A DNA stretch of 52,226 nt. Origin: Segatella paludivivens DSM 17968 = JCM 13650 (GTDB lineage: Bacteria; Bacteroidota; Bacteroidia; Bacteroidales; Bacteroidaceae). Shown piece after piece: positions 19,100-28,817 of the stretch (the stretch's first letter is position 1; every line of letters starts with the position of its first letter). The notes under the pieces were generated by a model. That model was not told the DNA's origin. It searched no databases and was given only the letters and a program-made list of their open reading frames with translations. The DNA lies in contig NZ_KB890642.1 of NCBI RefSeq assembly GCF_000373185.1, positions 8,071-60,296 of the forward strand. The letters are read 5' to 3'. The translations under genes and the position numbers were made by a program.

Positions 19100-20401
19100 A
19101 TGAAATACTATAGCACAAATAAAGAAGCACCAATTGCAACTCTTGAAGAAGCTGTCGTAAAGGGTTTGGCTCCAGATAAGGGTCTATATATGCCCGAAGA
19201 TATCCATAAGTTGCCAAAAGCATTTTTTGATAACATAGAAAACATGTCGTTTCAAGAAATCGCCTTCGAAGTAGCAAAGGCTTTTTTTGGCGATGATGTA
19301 GAGACAAGTGCATTGAAAGACATTGTATATGACACCCTATCTTTTGACGTTCCTGCTACAAAGGTTGGGAACAACATATATTCTCTTGAACTGTTTCATG
19401 GTCCTACTCTTGCTTTTAAGGATGTTGGTGCACGATTTATGGCTAGACTTTTGCAATATTTCATAAAGAAAGAAGGTCAAAAATCTGTTACTGTTCTTGT
19501 TGCCACATCTGGTGATACAGGTTCAGCTGTAGCAAATGGATTTCTTGGCGTAGATGGCATACACGTAGACGTACTTTATCCGAAAGGTAAAGTGAGCAAG
19601 ATTCAGGAAAGCCAGTTTACCACACTTGGTAAGAACATAACAGCTATCGAGATAAACGGTGTATTTGATGACTGCCAAACTCTTGTAAAACAAGCATTCA
19701 TGGATGAAGAACTGAATGCGAACAAGAAACTTACATCAGCTAACAGCATCAACGTGGCACGCTTCCTTCCTCAGGCATTCTACTATTTCTATACTTATGC
19801 TCAACTGAAGAAACTAAACAAGGCTGACAATATGGTCGTATGCGTACCAAGTGGAAACTTTGGAAATATATGTGCAGGAATATTTGCTCATGAAATGGGA
19901 TTACCTATCAAGAGATTCATAGCAGCAAACAATGCCAATGACATATTCTACAAGTATCTGCAAAGCGGAAAATACGAGCCGAAACCTAGCAAACAGACAT
20001 TAGCAAACGCAATGGATGTTGGTAACCCTTCAAACTTTGCACGTATATACGACCTATTTGGAGGTAGTCATGAGAAGATTACAAATCTTATCAGTGGAGC
20101 CACATATACAGACAACATGATAAAGGACACGATGCAGACTTGCCATAAAGAAACTGGCTACATTCTAGATCCTCATGGAGCATGTGGCTACCGTGCTTTA
20201 AAAGAAGGACTCAAGGACGGAGAAACTGGAGTCTTTCTGGAAACTGCACATCCCGCTAAGTTCAAGGAAAAGGTTGACGACATACTGAATATAGACATCA
20301 ACATCCCTTCACGTCTGGCAGAATTCATGAAAGGTAAAAAGCAAAGTATTGAAATGAATAACAGCTTCGCTGAATTCAAGGAATTCTTACTGGAACAGTA
20401 A
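19100..20401 (+). CDS. thrC: Threonine synthase
   Basis: A PLP enzyme that converts O-phosphohomoserine to threonine. The 433-residue length fits the family. YYSTNKEAPIATLEEAVVKGLAPDKGLYMPE is the usual N-terminus, split here as YYSTN near residue 3 and GLAPDKGLYMPE near 25. The PLP lysine is Lys107 in LAFKDVGARF. The phosphate-binding segment is TSGDTGSAVANGF, and SGNFGNICAG lies near residue 255. It starts three bases after the kinase gene and closes the operon. No clear terminator hairpin follows before uvrA. Confidence 0.97.
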   Translation: MKYYSTNKEAPIATLEEAVVKGLAPDKGLYMPEDIHKLPKAFFDNIENMSFQEIAFEVAKAFFGDDVETSALKDIVYDTLSFDVPATKVGNNIYSLELFHGPTLAFKDVGARFMARLLQYFIKKEGQKSVTVLVATSGDTGSAVANGFLGVDGIHVDVLYPKGKVSKIQESQFTTLGKNITAIEINGVFDDCQTLVKQAFMDEELNANKKLTSANSINVARFLPQAFYYFYTYAQLKKLNKADNMVVCVPSGNFGNICAGIFAHEMGLPIKRFIAANNANDIFYKYLQSGKYEPKPSKQTLANAMDVGNPSNFARIYDLFGGSHEKITNLISGATYTDNMIKDTMQTCHKETGYILDPHGACGYRALKEGLKDGETGVFLETAHPAKFKEKVDDILNIDINIPSRLAEFMKGKKQSIEMNNSFAEFKEFLLEQ

Positions 20402-20447
20402 TATATAAAAAATACAAAAGATTAGGTATATTGTCATGAAAATTAAG

Positions 20448-20455
20448 TAACTTTG
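20448..20455 (+). promoter_or_regulatory. -7 box for uvrA
   Basis: TAACTTTG matches the consensus, 29 bases before the uvrA ATG. It sits in the same context (AATTAAG before it) as the rplU promoter. No TTTG is found at -33, so it is moderately supported. Confidence 0.5.
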
Positions 20456-20484
20456 CCGATTAAGACAAGAATAGTAAAGTTATT

Positions 20485-23298
20485 ATGGACGAATATATTG
20501 AGATAAAAGGCGCACGCGTAAACAATTTAAAAAACGTTGCGCTTAATATCCCTCGCAATAAATTTATTACCATAACCGGAGTTTCCGGTTCGGGAAAGTC
20601 TTCGCTTGCTTTCGACACATTGTATGCCGAAGGTCAGCGAAGATACGTAGAAAGCCTTTCATCATACGCCCGACAGTTTCTGGGACGTATGAGTAAACCT
20701 GAATGCGACTTTATTAAGGGCATTCCTCCAGCAATAGCAATAGAGCAAAAGGTTATTTCACGCAATCCACGTTCTACTGTTGGAACAACTACAGAGATTT
20801 ATGAATATATGCGTCTGCTATTTGCACGCATAGGACGCACTTATTCTCCTGTAAGTGGTGAAGAAGTGAAACGTCATACTCCAGAAGATGTTGTGAAATG
20901 TAGCCTTACATTTGCAAAGGGAACAAAATTCATGATACTTGCACCTCTACATGTTGTTGAAGGACGCAGCGTGGAGAAGCAACTAGAAATGTATATGAAG
21001 GAAGGTTATTCCAGAATGTACGTAAATGGTGACGTAGTAAGAATTGAGGATATTCTAACTGACGATAAACCCAAAGATATATCTGATTTATATCTTGTAA
21101 TAACAAGAATGAGCGTTGATGACACGAAAGATGCCATATCAAGGCTTACAGACTCTGCTGAAACAGCATTCTATGAAGGTGACGGAATACTTAAACTAGT
21201 ATTCCTTCCTGGAGATATCATTTATGAATTCTCTACTAAATTTGAAGCTGACGGCATCAAATTTGAAGAACCTAATGATAATATGTTTTCATTCAATTCA
21301 CCTCTAGGCGCATGTCCTACTTGTGAAGGTTTTGGAAATGTAATTGGCATAGATGAGAAACTAGTCATAACAAATTCATCGCTCAGTGTTTATGATGGAT
21401 GCGTGCAATGTTGGCATGGAGATAAAATGGGGGTTTGGAAAACTGAATTCTGTCGTCGTGCGGCAGAAGATAACTTTCCCATTTTTGAACCTTATTATAA
21501 GCTGACACAAAAGCAAAAAGATATGCTGTGGCATGGCCTGCCATGTGAAAAGAAACTTAATATAAAAGATAAGATTTGCATTGACAGTTTCTTCCAGATG
21601 GTGAAGGAAAATCAATACAAAATACAATACCGTGTGATGATGAGCAGATATAGAGGTAAAACTGTATGTCCTGACTGTCATGGAACCAAACTTAAAAAAG
21701 AGGCGAGATGGGTAAAAATCAACGGTATGAGCATCACCGACATAGTGGAAATGCCTATAACAAACTTAAAAGAATGGTTTGAAAAGCTGAAACTTGACGA
21801 GCATGATGCAGGAATAGCCAAACGCCTAATAACAGAAATAAACAACCGATTAGGATTTTTGGTTGAAGTTGGATTGGGATATCTCACACTCAACAGACAG
21901 TCAAATAGTCTAAGTGGTGGAGAAAGTCAACGTATAAACCTTACAACATCACTCGGTTCTTCACTTGTGGGTTCATTGTACATCTTAGATGAACCAAGTA
22001 TCGGACTTCATAGCCGAGACACCGACAGACTAATAAAAGTATTGAAAGATCTCCAAAGTCTGGGCAACACCGTAATGGTTGTTGAGCATGATGAAGAAAT
22101 CATGAGAGCATCTGACTATCTCATTGATGTTGGTCCTGATGCTGGTTCTAACGGAGGAGAAATTGTATTCGAAGGTGACACAAAAGAACTGAACGAAAAG
22201 AATAAATCTTTGGTTGAAAAATATCCACGTTCATATACAGTTAAATATCTAACAGGAGAATATTCAATCGCTACCTCAAAATCAAGACGCAGCTGGAATA
22301 AATATATAGAGCTCAAGGGAGCGCGAATGAATAACTTGAGAGGTATCGATGTTAAGATTCCACTCAACATATTCACCTGTGTAACAGGAGTTTCAGGATC
22401 TGGTAAGTCAAGTCTTATCAAAGGCATTTTATACCCTGCTCTAAAACGCCATCTTGACGAGGTTGCCGATGCTCCAGGAGAGTACACATCTCTTGAGGGT
22501 GATTGGCAAGATATTAAACATGTTGAATTTGTAGATCAAAACCCAATAGGTAAAAGCACACGCTCAAACCCTGCAACATACGTAAAAGCATACGATGCTG
22601 TGAGACAACTTTTCGCAGATCAGCCACTTGCAAAACAACAAGGATACACTCCACAATATTTTTCTTTCAATGCAGAAGGCGGTAGATGTGAGGAATGTAA
22701 AGGAGCTGGAGTTATAAACGTTGAGATGCAGTTCATGGCCGATTTGGTACTTGAATGTGAAGCATGCCACGGACAAAGGTTTAAACATGATATACTGGAA
22801 GTGAGATTCCACGAAAAGAACATTTATGACATTCTGAATATGACTGTGCTTGAAGCTATTGAATTCTTCAGCGAATACAATCAGAAGGTTATTGTAAACA
22901 GACTAAAGCCTCTTGCTGAGGTTGGACTGGGATACATTAAACTAGGACAAAATTCAAGCAGTCTTTCTGGTGGAGAAAATCAAAGAGTAAAACTAGCTTA
23001 CTTCATTGGACAAGAGAAACAAGATCCGACGATGTTCATTTTTGACGAGCCAACAACAGGACTTCATTTCCATGATATCCAACGTCTGCTCGCAGCATTC
23101 AACGCATTGATAGAAAGAGGTCACACAGTAGTGGTGATTGAACATAATCTAGATGTAATTAAATGTGCAGACTATGTAATAGACCTTGGTCCTGACGGAG
23201 GAGACAAAGGTGGTAATCTTGTTTGCGAAGGTAAACCTGAAGATATTGCTGCATGTGAAGACAGCATTACTGGTAAATTTTTAAAAGACAAACTGTAA
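20485..23298 (+). CDS. uvrA: Excinuclease ABC subunit A
   Basis: UvrA is the damage-recognition ATPase of nucleotide excision repair. The 937-residue length is close to E. coli (940). Two ABC modules are visible: Walker [10 protein letters not shown] at about 32-40 and again near residue 634, with signatures [10 protein letters not shown] and [10 protein letters not shown] and Walker B segments ILDEPS and FDEPTTG. Zinc-finger pairs are [24 protein letters not shown] and CEACHGQR. The stop (23296-23298) lies in front of a glycosyltransferase reading frame in the -1 frame. A TTTAAAA heptamer occurs in frame at 23280-23286, discussed in the findings. Confidence 0.97.
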   Translation: MDEYIEIKGARVNNLKNVALNIPRNKFITITGVSGSGKSSLAFDTLYAEGQRRYVESLSSYARQFLGRMSKPECDFIKGIPPAIAIEQKVISRNPRSTVGTTTEIYEYMRLLFARIGRTYSPVSGEEVKRHTPEDVVKCSLTFAKGTKFMILAPLHVVEGRSVEKQLEMYMKEGYSRMYVNGDVVRIEDILTDDKPKDISDLYLVITRMSVDDTKDAISRLTDSAETAFYEGDGILKLVFLPGDIIYEFSTKFEADGIKFEEPNDNMFSFNSPLGACPTCEGFGNVIGIDEKLVITNSSLSVYDGCVQCWHGDKMGVWKTEFCRRAAEDNFPIFEPYYKLTQKQKDMLWHGLPCEKKLNIKDKICIDSFFQMVKENQYKIQYRVMMSRYRGKTVCPDCHGTKLKKEARWVKINGMSITDIVEMPITNLKEWFEKLKLDEHDAGIAKRLITEINNRLGFLVEVGLGYLTLNRQSNSLSGGESQRINLTTSLGSSLVGSLYILDEPSIGLHSRDTDRLIKVLKDLQSLGNTVMVVEHDEEIMRASDYLIDVGPDAGSNGGEIVFEGDTKELNEKNKSLVEKYPRSYTVKYLTGEYSIATSKSRRSWNKYIELKGARMNNLRGIDVKIPLNIFTCVTGVSGSGKSSLIKGILYPALKRHLDEVADAPGEYTSLEGDWQDIKHVEFVDQNPIGKSTRSNPATYVKAYDAVRQLFADQPLAKQQGYTPQYFSFNAEGGRCEECKGAGVINVEMQFMADLVLECEACHGQRFKHDILEVRFHEKNIYDILNMTVLEAIEFFSEYNQKVIVNRLKPLAEVGLGYIKLGQNSSSLSGGENQRVKLAYFIGQEKQDPTMFIFDEPTTGLHFHDIQRLLAAFNALIERGHTVVVIEHNLDVIKCADYVIDLGPDGGDKGGNLVCEGKPEDIAACEDSITGKFLKDKL

Positions 23299-23306
23299 AA
23301 TTTCAT

Positions 23307-24191
23307 ATTATCAAAAGCGAACTAAGCATACTCATCCCCTGCTATAACCAAATATGCGTAGAGCTGGTTAAAGCGCTTTGTACTCAATGTGAAAACATTG
23401 AAGGATTACACTACGAGATTATCGTTGCCGATGACGGAAGCAGCGATGAACATTCACGTATTGTAAATAAGGAAATTCTAGAACTTGACAATATAAAATA
23501 CATTATAAGGAAAGAAAATGTTGGAAGATCAATTATAAGGAATTTCCTTGCAAAAGAAGCCTCCTACAAATGGTTGCTGTTTATAGACAGCGACATGAGC
23601 GTAGATTGTGACGAGTATGTCATTAACTATCTAGAACAAGACGATAAGTACGAAGTTGTATATGGAGGATATAGTTTAGCTTCTGGTGATAATTCCAACC
23701 TGAGATTCATTTATGAGAAGAGCGCAGAGAAAGCACATATTGCTGTAAAACGGAACTGTCATCGATATCAAGATCTACATACAGCAAATCTATTAATTTC
23801 ACAAAGAGTCATACTTAGTATTCCTTTTGACGAGAGAATACGAAATTATGGATATGAAGATGTGTTACTTGGAAAAAGACTGAAAGAAAATAAAATTGAA
23901 ATCCTGCATATTGATAACCCGCTGATATTGGACAATTACGAATCAAACTATGAGTATCTTGAAAAGACAAAAGAAGGGTTACAAACTTTAAAAAAGTTTT
24001 CTAATGAATTGAACGGATATTCACATATATTGGCTATTAGCAATAGGTTATCACGCTTCCATCAAAAATGGATTATCAAACTATATTGGAAATTATTCCA
24101 AAAACATTTAGAAAAGAAACTAATAGGTAAAACTCCTAATATGTCTACATTCATTATGTATAAACTGGGTTATTTTATTTCAATCTCCTAG
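23307..24191 (+). CDS. Family 2 glycosyltransferase with no ATG/GTG/TTG start
   Basis: The frame is open from 23277 and contains a full GT2 N-terminal domain: ELSILIPCYNQ, VADDGSSDEHS, ENVGRSIIRNFLA and the metal-binding FIDSDMS. No ATG, GTG or TTG occurs before these motifs. The first TTG (23574) lies inside the domain and is too late. The best candidate is ATT at 23307, eight bases after the uvrA stop, giving 294 residues beginning (M)IKSELSILIPCYN, a normal GT2 length and start. Translation may be coupled to uvrA. Otherwise the start codon has been lost and the gene is silent. The rest of the frame is intact. Its 3' end overlaps the convergent lipoprotein gene by 17 bases. Confidence 0.75.
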   Translation: MIKSELSILIPCYNQICVELVKALCTQCENIEGLHYEIIVADDGSSDEHSRIVNKEILELDNIKYIIRKENVGRSIIRNFLAKEASYKWLLFIDSDMSVDCDEYVINYLEQDDKYEVVYGGYSLASGDNSNLRFIYEKSAEKAHIAVKRNCHRYQDLHTANLLISQRVILSIPFDERIRNYGYEDVLLGKRLKENKIEILHIDNPLILDNYESNYEYLEKTKEGLQTLKKFSNELNGYSHILAISNRLSRFHQKWIIKLYWKLFQKHLEKKLIGKTPNMSTFIMYKLGYFISIS

Positions 24192-24645
24192 GAACAGAGT
24201 TTAACTTCACAAGCCATTTGTCATTTTTATAAACCATATTCAATACAAATGTAGCTTTCTCTACTATATGTGACGCTGCGCCAATAGTGTCCTTTCCTAG
24301 ATAGTTCTTAACATCAACTTTGACTGTTGCCAATGAATCATCGTTAAGATATGTAACCTCTCCAATCTCGCATGCTGCTCCTTCATCCATAGCTTTTAGC
24401 ATATCAACATCAACCTGATGAACTTGACTAGCTTCAAATTTCAACCATTTCTCCGACTCTGGAGTTACATAACGAAGTGCTTTTTGATATTGCCAATTAA
24501 AGTAATGGCAAGAAAAAGAATCTGCATTCTCTGTTAGACTGTCTTCGCTTCCTGGATGATTGCAAGATACAAAATTTAACATCACAATAATCAACATTAT
24601 TGCAAAAAATGTATTCTTTATTGTTGTTGATAGCCTAAAAATCAT
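24175..24645 (-). CDS. Small lipoprotein, DUF4878/NTF2-like
   Basis: A 156-residue precursor with a hydrophobic leader and lipobox FVSC (Cys28), so a lipoprotein of the cell envelope. The mature part has the layout of a cystatin/NTF2-like fold (helices, then KATFVLNMVYKNDKWLVKLNSV at the end, shown here as KATFVLNMV and KWLVKLNSV), similar to DUF4878 proteins. No enzymatic residues are apparent. The function is unknown. It converges with the glycosyltransferase gene and diverges from the MBL hydrolase gene. Confidence 0.7.
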   Translation of the reverse strand: MIFRLSTTIKNTFFAIMLIIVMLNFVSCNHPGSEDSLTENADSFSCHYFNWQYQKALRYVTPESEKWLKFEASQVHQVDVDMLKAMDEGAACEIGEVTYLNDDSLATVKVDVKNYLGKDTIGAASHIVEKATFVLNMVYKNDKWLVKLNSVPRRLK

Positions 24646-24666
24646 ACTAAATTCATTAATTTAGGA

Positions 24667-24674
24667 CAAAGGTA
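24667..24674 (-). promoter_or_regulatory. -7 box for the small lipoprotein gene
   Basis: The minus strand reads TACCTTTG, an exact consensus match, 21 bases before the ATG at 24645. No clear -33 element is seen. Confidence 0.5.
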
Positions 24675-24683
24675 GCCAAATTC

Positions 24684-24715
24684 TTTGGTATTTTCATCTT
24701 TTCTTAATAATTTTG
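24684..24715 (+). promoter_or_regulatory. Promoter of the YycJ-like hydrolase gene
   Basis: TTTG (24684-24687) is followed after 20 bases by TAATTTTG (24708-24715). The ATG is 18 bases downstream. It is back to back with the minus-strand box at 24667-24674. Confidence 0.75.
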
Positions 24716-24733
24716 TAGAAAAGAAATATTATA

Positions 24734-25537
24734 ATGCTGAAGTTTATATCGTTCGGCAGTGGAAGTAGTGGCAATTGCTACTATTTATATACAGAAACTG
24801 ACGGATTACTTATTGATGCTGGAATTGGAGTGAGAACCCTGAAAAAGCATTTTAAGAACTATGGATTACAAATGACGAGTATACATCATTTGCTTATAAC
24901 TCATGACCATGCTGACCACATTAAATCAGTAGGCAGTATAAGTAATGATTACAGCGTCAGCGTGTATACAACCAACTCTGTGCATAATGGAATTGAGAAT
25001 AATTACTGCGTTAGAAAAAAGATAAACAATGGCTGTGTAAAAGTCATTGAAAAGGATAAGACTTTCCAACTTGGAGATTTTAAAATAACGCCTTTTGAAG
25101 TTCCTCATGACAGCTCTGATAACGTAGGATATAAGATCGAACATGACGGAATAATATTCGTCTTGATGACTGATATCGGGCATATTACTGATGACATGCA
25201 TAAATACATCGGTGAAGCTAATTATCTTGTTATAGAAGCAAACCATGATGAGGAGATGCTTAGCAATGGACCTTATCCAGCACATCTTAAAGTCAGAATT
25301 TTAGGACCAAACGGTCACCTGAGCAATTCTGAATGCGGTAATGCATTAGCAGAATATGCAACTCCAGAACTGAAACATGTTTGGCTATGCCATTTAAGCG
25401 AAGAAAACAATCATCCTGTATTAGCACAAAAGACGATTGAAACCACTCTTAGAGCTCATGGAATTGTAGCTGGAGTAGACTTTAAATTGGAAGTACTTAA
25501 ACGCAAGATTCCAAGTGAGATTTATAATCTCATTTAG
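24734..25537 (+). CDS. MBL-fold metallohydrolase, YycJ/WalJ-like
   Basis: A 267-residue metallo-beta-lactamase fold protein. It begins MLKFISFGSGSSGNCYYL, the hallmark of the YycJ group. The metal motif is THDHADH near residue 56, with a further ligand region VLMTDIGH and EANHDEEML. Bacillus YycJ/WalJ is a 5' exonuclease linked to DNA repair and cell-wall signalling, and the Bacteroidetes members are not well characterised. Family membership is clear, while the precise substrate is inferred. The stop overlaps the stop of the convergent tamL gene by four bases. Confidence 0.88.
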   Translation: MLKFISFGSGSSGNCYYLYTETDGLLIDAGIGVRTLKKHFKNYGLQMTSIHHLLITHDHADHIKSVGSISNDYSVSVYTTNSVHNGIENNYCVRKKINNGCVKVIEKDKTFQLGDFKITPFEVPHDSSDNVGYKIEHDGIIFVLMTDIGHITDDMHKYIGEANYLVIEANHDEEMLSNGPYPAHLKVRILGPNGHLSNSECGNALAEYATPELKHVWLCHLSEENNHPVLAQKTIETTLRAHGIVAGVDFKLEVLKRKIPSEIYNLI

Positions 25538-27747
25538 AATGGCAATCCCACTGCAAAATGGAAATCAAAATCCCTGCTTAAATTCGGATGGAATATAGCA
25601 TAATGTTCTTTTTCGGTTTCATAAGCAGGGTTTATAGCTTTCATAGCCATGTCAAACCTTAGTATAAAATAGCTGAAATTTAATCGCAACCCCACTCCAT
25701 AAGCCATTGCTATTTGCTTATAGAACTCGTTTATTTTAAATTGTCCTCCCGGCTGTTCCTCGTAATTGCGCAGAGTCCAAATATTACCCGCATCAACAAA
25801 TGCAGCACCATCAAACTTCCAGAATAAAGATGTTCGATATTCCAAGTTCATATCCAGCTTCATATCACCAGTTTGATTAATAAAGTCAATTCTTCCGTCA
25901 GTACCTTTGAAACTTCCTGGACCTAACTCTCTCACACTCCATCCTCTAACACTATTTGCACCGCCTGAGAAATATCGCTTTTCAAAAGGCAATATCGTAC
26001 TGTTTCCATAAGGCCATGCTATACCAAAACCAAGATGCATTGCTAAAGAATTGCTATTATCAAATCTCAACAAGTGAGTAAAGTCGAAGTCAAATTTAGC
26101 ATATTGTGCATAGGCTATATTGAATAAGGTGTATTGTCCGTTGCTATTTTTCTTAAAGTCAAAGGCTCTTGACAGTCCATTAAGTATGTTACCAGCAGTC
26201 TCAACATTTGCCCTTACTACATTTATACCGTCATTGTAAGTAAGACCGGCACCAATCTTCATGATAAACAAATCTTCATAGTTGTATCTAAGTATGGCAT
26301 TTCGATTGCTCACACTATCAAGATAATCATGCTTAAACGTGGCACTTATCCATGGCATGTACACATAGTTAAGATCCAGAAGGTCAACACGATATGAAAG
26401 ATGGTGACGAGGTTCGCTCCATTTATATCGCCATGCAGCAGAGAATATCCGTCTGTGGAATTCAGGGCGATTTTGTAGATTGTAATTCAACGACAATTCT
26501 GATGTTGCATTAGTGCGCTGCTTAAATGCATTTGACAGGAAAGGAGCAAGATATCTAGGAAACTGAAGTTTGCTCTCTATATTATATTCCTCATAATTCT
26601 GATTTTGATAACCATCCAAACCCTTTATGGCTTCAAAAGCACCACGCAACTGAATACTGAATAATTCCGAACCTCTAAAAAGATTTCTATTCTCCCACGT
26701 CAAACTTGCTGCAGCACCTAAATCACCGGCAGTATTAGTTCCTTCTGGTTGGAAAGACAACGTGTTTGGCTTATTCGTACTCAACTGTATATCACAGTCC
26801 AGCAATGTTGTATCAGGATGTTCACGAAAACTTATATTCGTAAATCTTACAGCCTGTAGCCTAGCAAACTTATTATATGTGTTTTGCAATGCGCTACTTT
26901 TATACGGTTTTCCTTCTTCCAAAGCCGTAGAATAACGAAGAACACTATTTCTTAGGTGGATCCTTACTGTATCACCGCTAAGAAAATTGATTTTATTTAT
27001 CGTATAACATGGGTGAAGAGTATCGGGAGAGGCACTAGTGACACGGTAAGGCAAAAGATGTAATACTAGATTTATGTCTTTACTATTTCTAGCAGAATCG
27101 GCACTGAATATTATATAATCCTTATGAAATTTATAATATCCATTATCAAGAAGGAAACTTGTTATATTCTTTCGCTCTGCATTCAATTCATCTACAGTAA
27201 ACCGACTTCCGCTCGTAAGTCTTGCCTTAAATGGACTGCGCATATTCTTGTTAGCAAGCAGTTTAGCTATCACGCTATCCTTGATATCATATTTTATCGA
27301 ACTGATATAATATGGCTCTCCAGGATGCAGCAGATAAATAGCTTTTATTTTATGTCCCCTGATCTTTGTCTTAATCTGTGCTGTAGCGTGCATATATCCC
27401 ATGTTACGCATGGCTGTTGTCAAATCATTAACAGAACGATCAGCCATGATAGTATCATAGACAACAGGTTTTTCACCAATATTTTTTAATGTTCTATTTA
27501 GCCATTTAGCAGAATCTCTTCCTGCCAAAGAGTAAGTTCCAAGAGGTATTTTAAATATTGAAAACCATTTAGAGTTAGCTTTCTGACGCACGTACGCCTG
27601 AAGCATGACTGGATTTAGTTCTTTATTGTCTGATTCCACTTTCACACTTTCAAGCAAATACTTATTCTCAGGTACGAACTTAGAAGCATTACACGACATT
27701 AAAAGAACTATTGCCGATATATATATTAAAAATTTAATTTTATTCAT
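25534..27747 (-). CDS. tamL: TamL: TamA/BamA-family outer-membrane barrel with lipid anchor
   Basis: A 737-residue outer-membrane protein. The N-terminus MNKIKFLIYISAIVLLMSC ends in a lipobox (Cys19), the feature that separates Bacteroidetes TamL from classical TamA. Residues about 25-330 carry POTRA-like segments (for example DRSVNDLTTAMRNMGYMHA and TVDELNAERKNITSFLLDNGYY, each a POTRA helix pattern). The rest is an Omp85 barrel with RYFSGGANSVRGW, whose SVRGW is the lid-lock VRGY-type motif, and a terminal phenylalanine (VGLPF). It probably helps assemble outer-membrane proteins together with an inner-membrane TamB, which is not in this window. Confidence 0.88.
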   Translation of the reverse strand: MNKIKFLIYISAIVLLMSCNASKFVPENKYLLESVKVESDNKELNPVMLQAYVRQKANSKWFSIFKIPLGTYSLAGRDSAKWLNRTLKNIGEKPVVYDTIMADRSVNDLTTAMRNMGYMHATAQIKTKIRGHKIKAIYLLHPGEPYYISSIKYDIKDSVIAKLLANKNMRSPFKARLTSGSRFTVDELNAERKNITSFLLDNGYYKFHKDYIIFSADSARNSKDINLVLHLLPYRVTSASPDTLHPCYTINKINFLSGDTVRIHLRNSVLRYSTALEEGKPYKSSALQNTYNKFARLQAVRFTNISFREHPDTTLLDCDIQLSTNKPNTLSFQPEGTNTAGDLGAAASLTWENRNLFRGSELFSIQLRGAFEAIKGLDGYQNQNYEEYNIESKLQFPRYLAPFLSNAFKQRTNATSELSLNYNLQNRPEFHRRIFSAAWRYKWSEPRHHLSYRVDLLDLNYVYMPWISATFKHDYLDSVSNRNAILRYNYEDLFIMKIGAGLTYNDGINVVRANVETAGNILNGLSRAFDFKKNSNGQYTLFNIAYAQYAKFDFDFTHLLRFDNSNSLAMHLGFGIAWPYGNSTILPFEKRYFSGGANSVRGWSVRELGPGSFKGTDGRIDFINQTGDMKLDMNLEYRTSLFWKFDGAAFVDAGNIWTLRNYEEQPGGQFKINEFYKQIAMAYGVGLRLNFSYFILRFDMAMKAINPAYETEKEHYAIFHPNLSRDFDFHFAVGLPF

Positions 27748-27816
27748 TTATCATTATTTACATGCAAACAAAGGCAAATAAATCAAATGTTTTGCCATGT
27801 GCAACCTTATCTTATG

Positions 27817-27847
27817 CAAAGATAGTGCAAGCAAAACACATTACAAA
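27817..27847 (-). promoter_or_regulatory. Promoter of tamL
   Basis: On the minus strand TTTG (27844-27847) is followed after 19 bases by TATCTTTG (27817-27824), an exact consensus pair. The leader to the tamL ATG is about 65 bases. Confidence 0.78.
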
Positions 27848-28011
27848 ATAAAAAATGATTTTTATAGCTAATTCTCAAGAATTTAACGTCTAAACTCTCT
27901 CATAAAAACCGTACTTCTTATTAATTTTCTACATATAGTCTACAAAAAGCCAAGCGTCTTATTAGGGTTTTAAATCAAGATGTAAAGACAGCAACTAGAA
28001 AAAAGTTTTTT

Positions 28012-28104
28012 TAATGCCACTAATGTCATAATGTCACAAACCCTTTGTTTATAAGGGCTGAGCCAGTGATATTAAGTGACATTATCGGTATAAAAGTGGC
28101 ATTA
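28012..28104. repeat. Two-block inverted repeat, 93-base hairpin
   Basis: TAATGCCACT (28012-28021) pairs with AGTGGCATTA (28095-28104), and ATAATGTCAC (28028-28037) pairs with GTGACATTAT (28076-28085). The internal loop is 6 against 9 bases. A further stem CCCTT/AAGGG (28041-28045 with 28053-28057) sits on one side of the apical part. Twenty perfect pairs in two blocks are unlikely by chance. It could be a structured RNA, a small non-autonomous element, or a binding region. Confidence 0.65.
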
Positions 28105-28258
28105 TACCCTAAAGCACACCTGTTTTTTGCGTTTTTTTCGCAATTATGCTATTTACATAATACGTATTTATGATAATAAAGTTTTGGTTCTTCGTCAATT
28201 TAGGGGGGGTGATATTCTCAACAAACGTATTCCGACTAGAGAAAATTCGCGAAATAAA

Positions 28259-28331
28259 GCATAGTGATAAGGCCCTTATCACTATGCAGTTTACGAAGAA
28301 GTAGGAAGTGATAAAGGCCTTATCACTATGC
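28259..28331. repeat. Two copies of a GTGATAAGG palindrome
   Basis: GCATAGTGATAAGG and CCTTATCACTATGC flank a single C (28259-28287), a near-perfect 29-bp palindrome. A second, slightly decayed copy (28307-28331) has AGTGATAA and TTATCACTATGC around AGGCC. The half-site CCTTATCACTATGC thus appears three times in 73 bases. Confidence 0.7.
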
Positions 28332-28491
28332 GTTTCATTTGCTTAATAATATTTTCAGTCTTGCAATCAAAAGTTTCCATATTCTATATAAGGGAAAATT
28401 GTGCTTATAGAAGACCTTATGTTGTGATGATACAAAACCAGCTTGAATTACGCTCTATTTTACGTTTTATCGTTATAACGGCTATTAATTA

Positions 28492-28591
28492 CGTAGCTCG
28501 AACATAGCTTACCGTAGCTAATATCTTTGTTTCTATTTTCAACAATGCCTGTAAACAAGGGACTTTCAAGCATAAACGTAGCTGCGTAGCT
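28492..28591. repeat. Four CGTAGCT direct repeats
   Basis: CGTAGCT occurs at 28492, 28513, 28577 and 28585, with a variant CATAGCT at 28503. The last two copies are one base apart. Their role is unknown. Confidence 0.4.
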
Positions 28592-28817
28592 ATTTATTTA
28601 AAAACGCTTAGAGAGGAATTCTGTACTTAAGTACATGTTATATTATGACAATTGAAAGGAAATCAACGAGATGTGTTACTTCTTAAGGATATATTACTGT
28701 AGTTCTAATTCCGCCAATACGTTTGCTTTATATTTTCGAAGGATGGTGTTTATATAAAGGAAAGCCTGCTAGCATAATTTACAAAAAAGCGCAAAATATT
28801 GGTGTGATTTCAATTAT

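Noticed and set aside
23574..24191. Glycosyltransferase starting at TTG 23574
   Set aside because: The conserved N-terminal GT2 motifs are encoded upstream in the same frame from about 23320.
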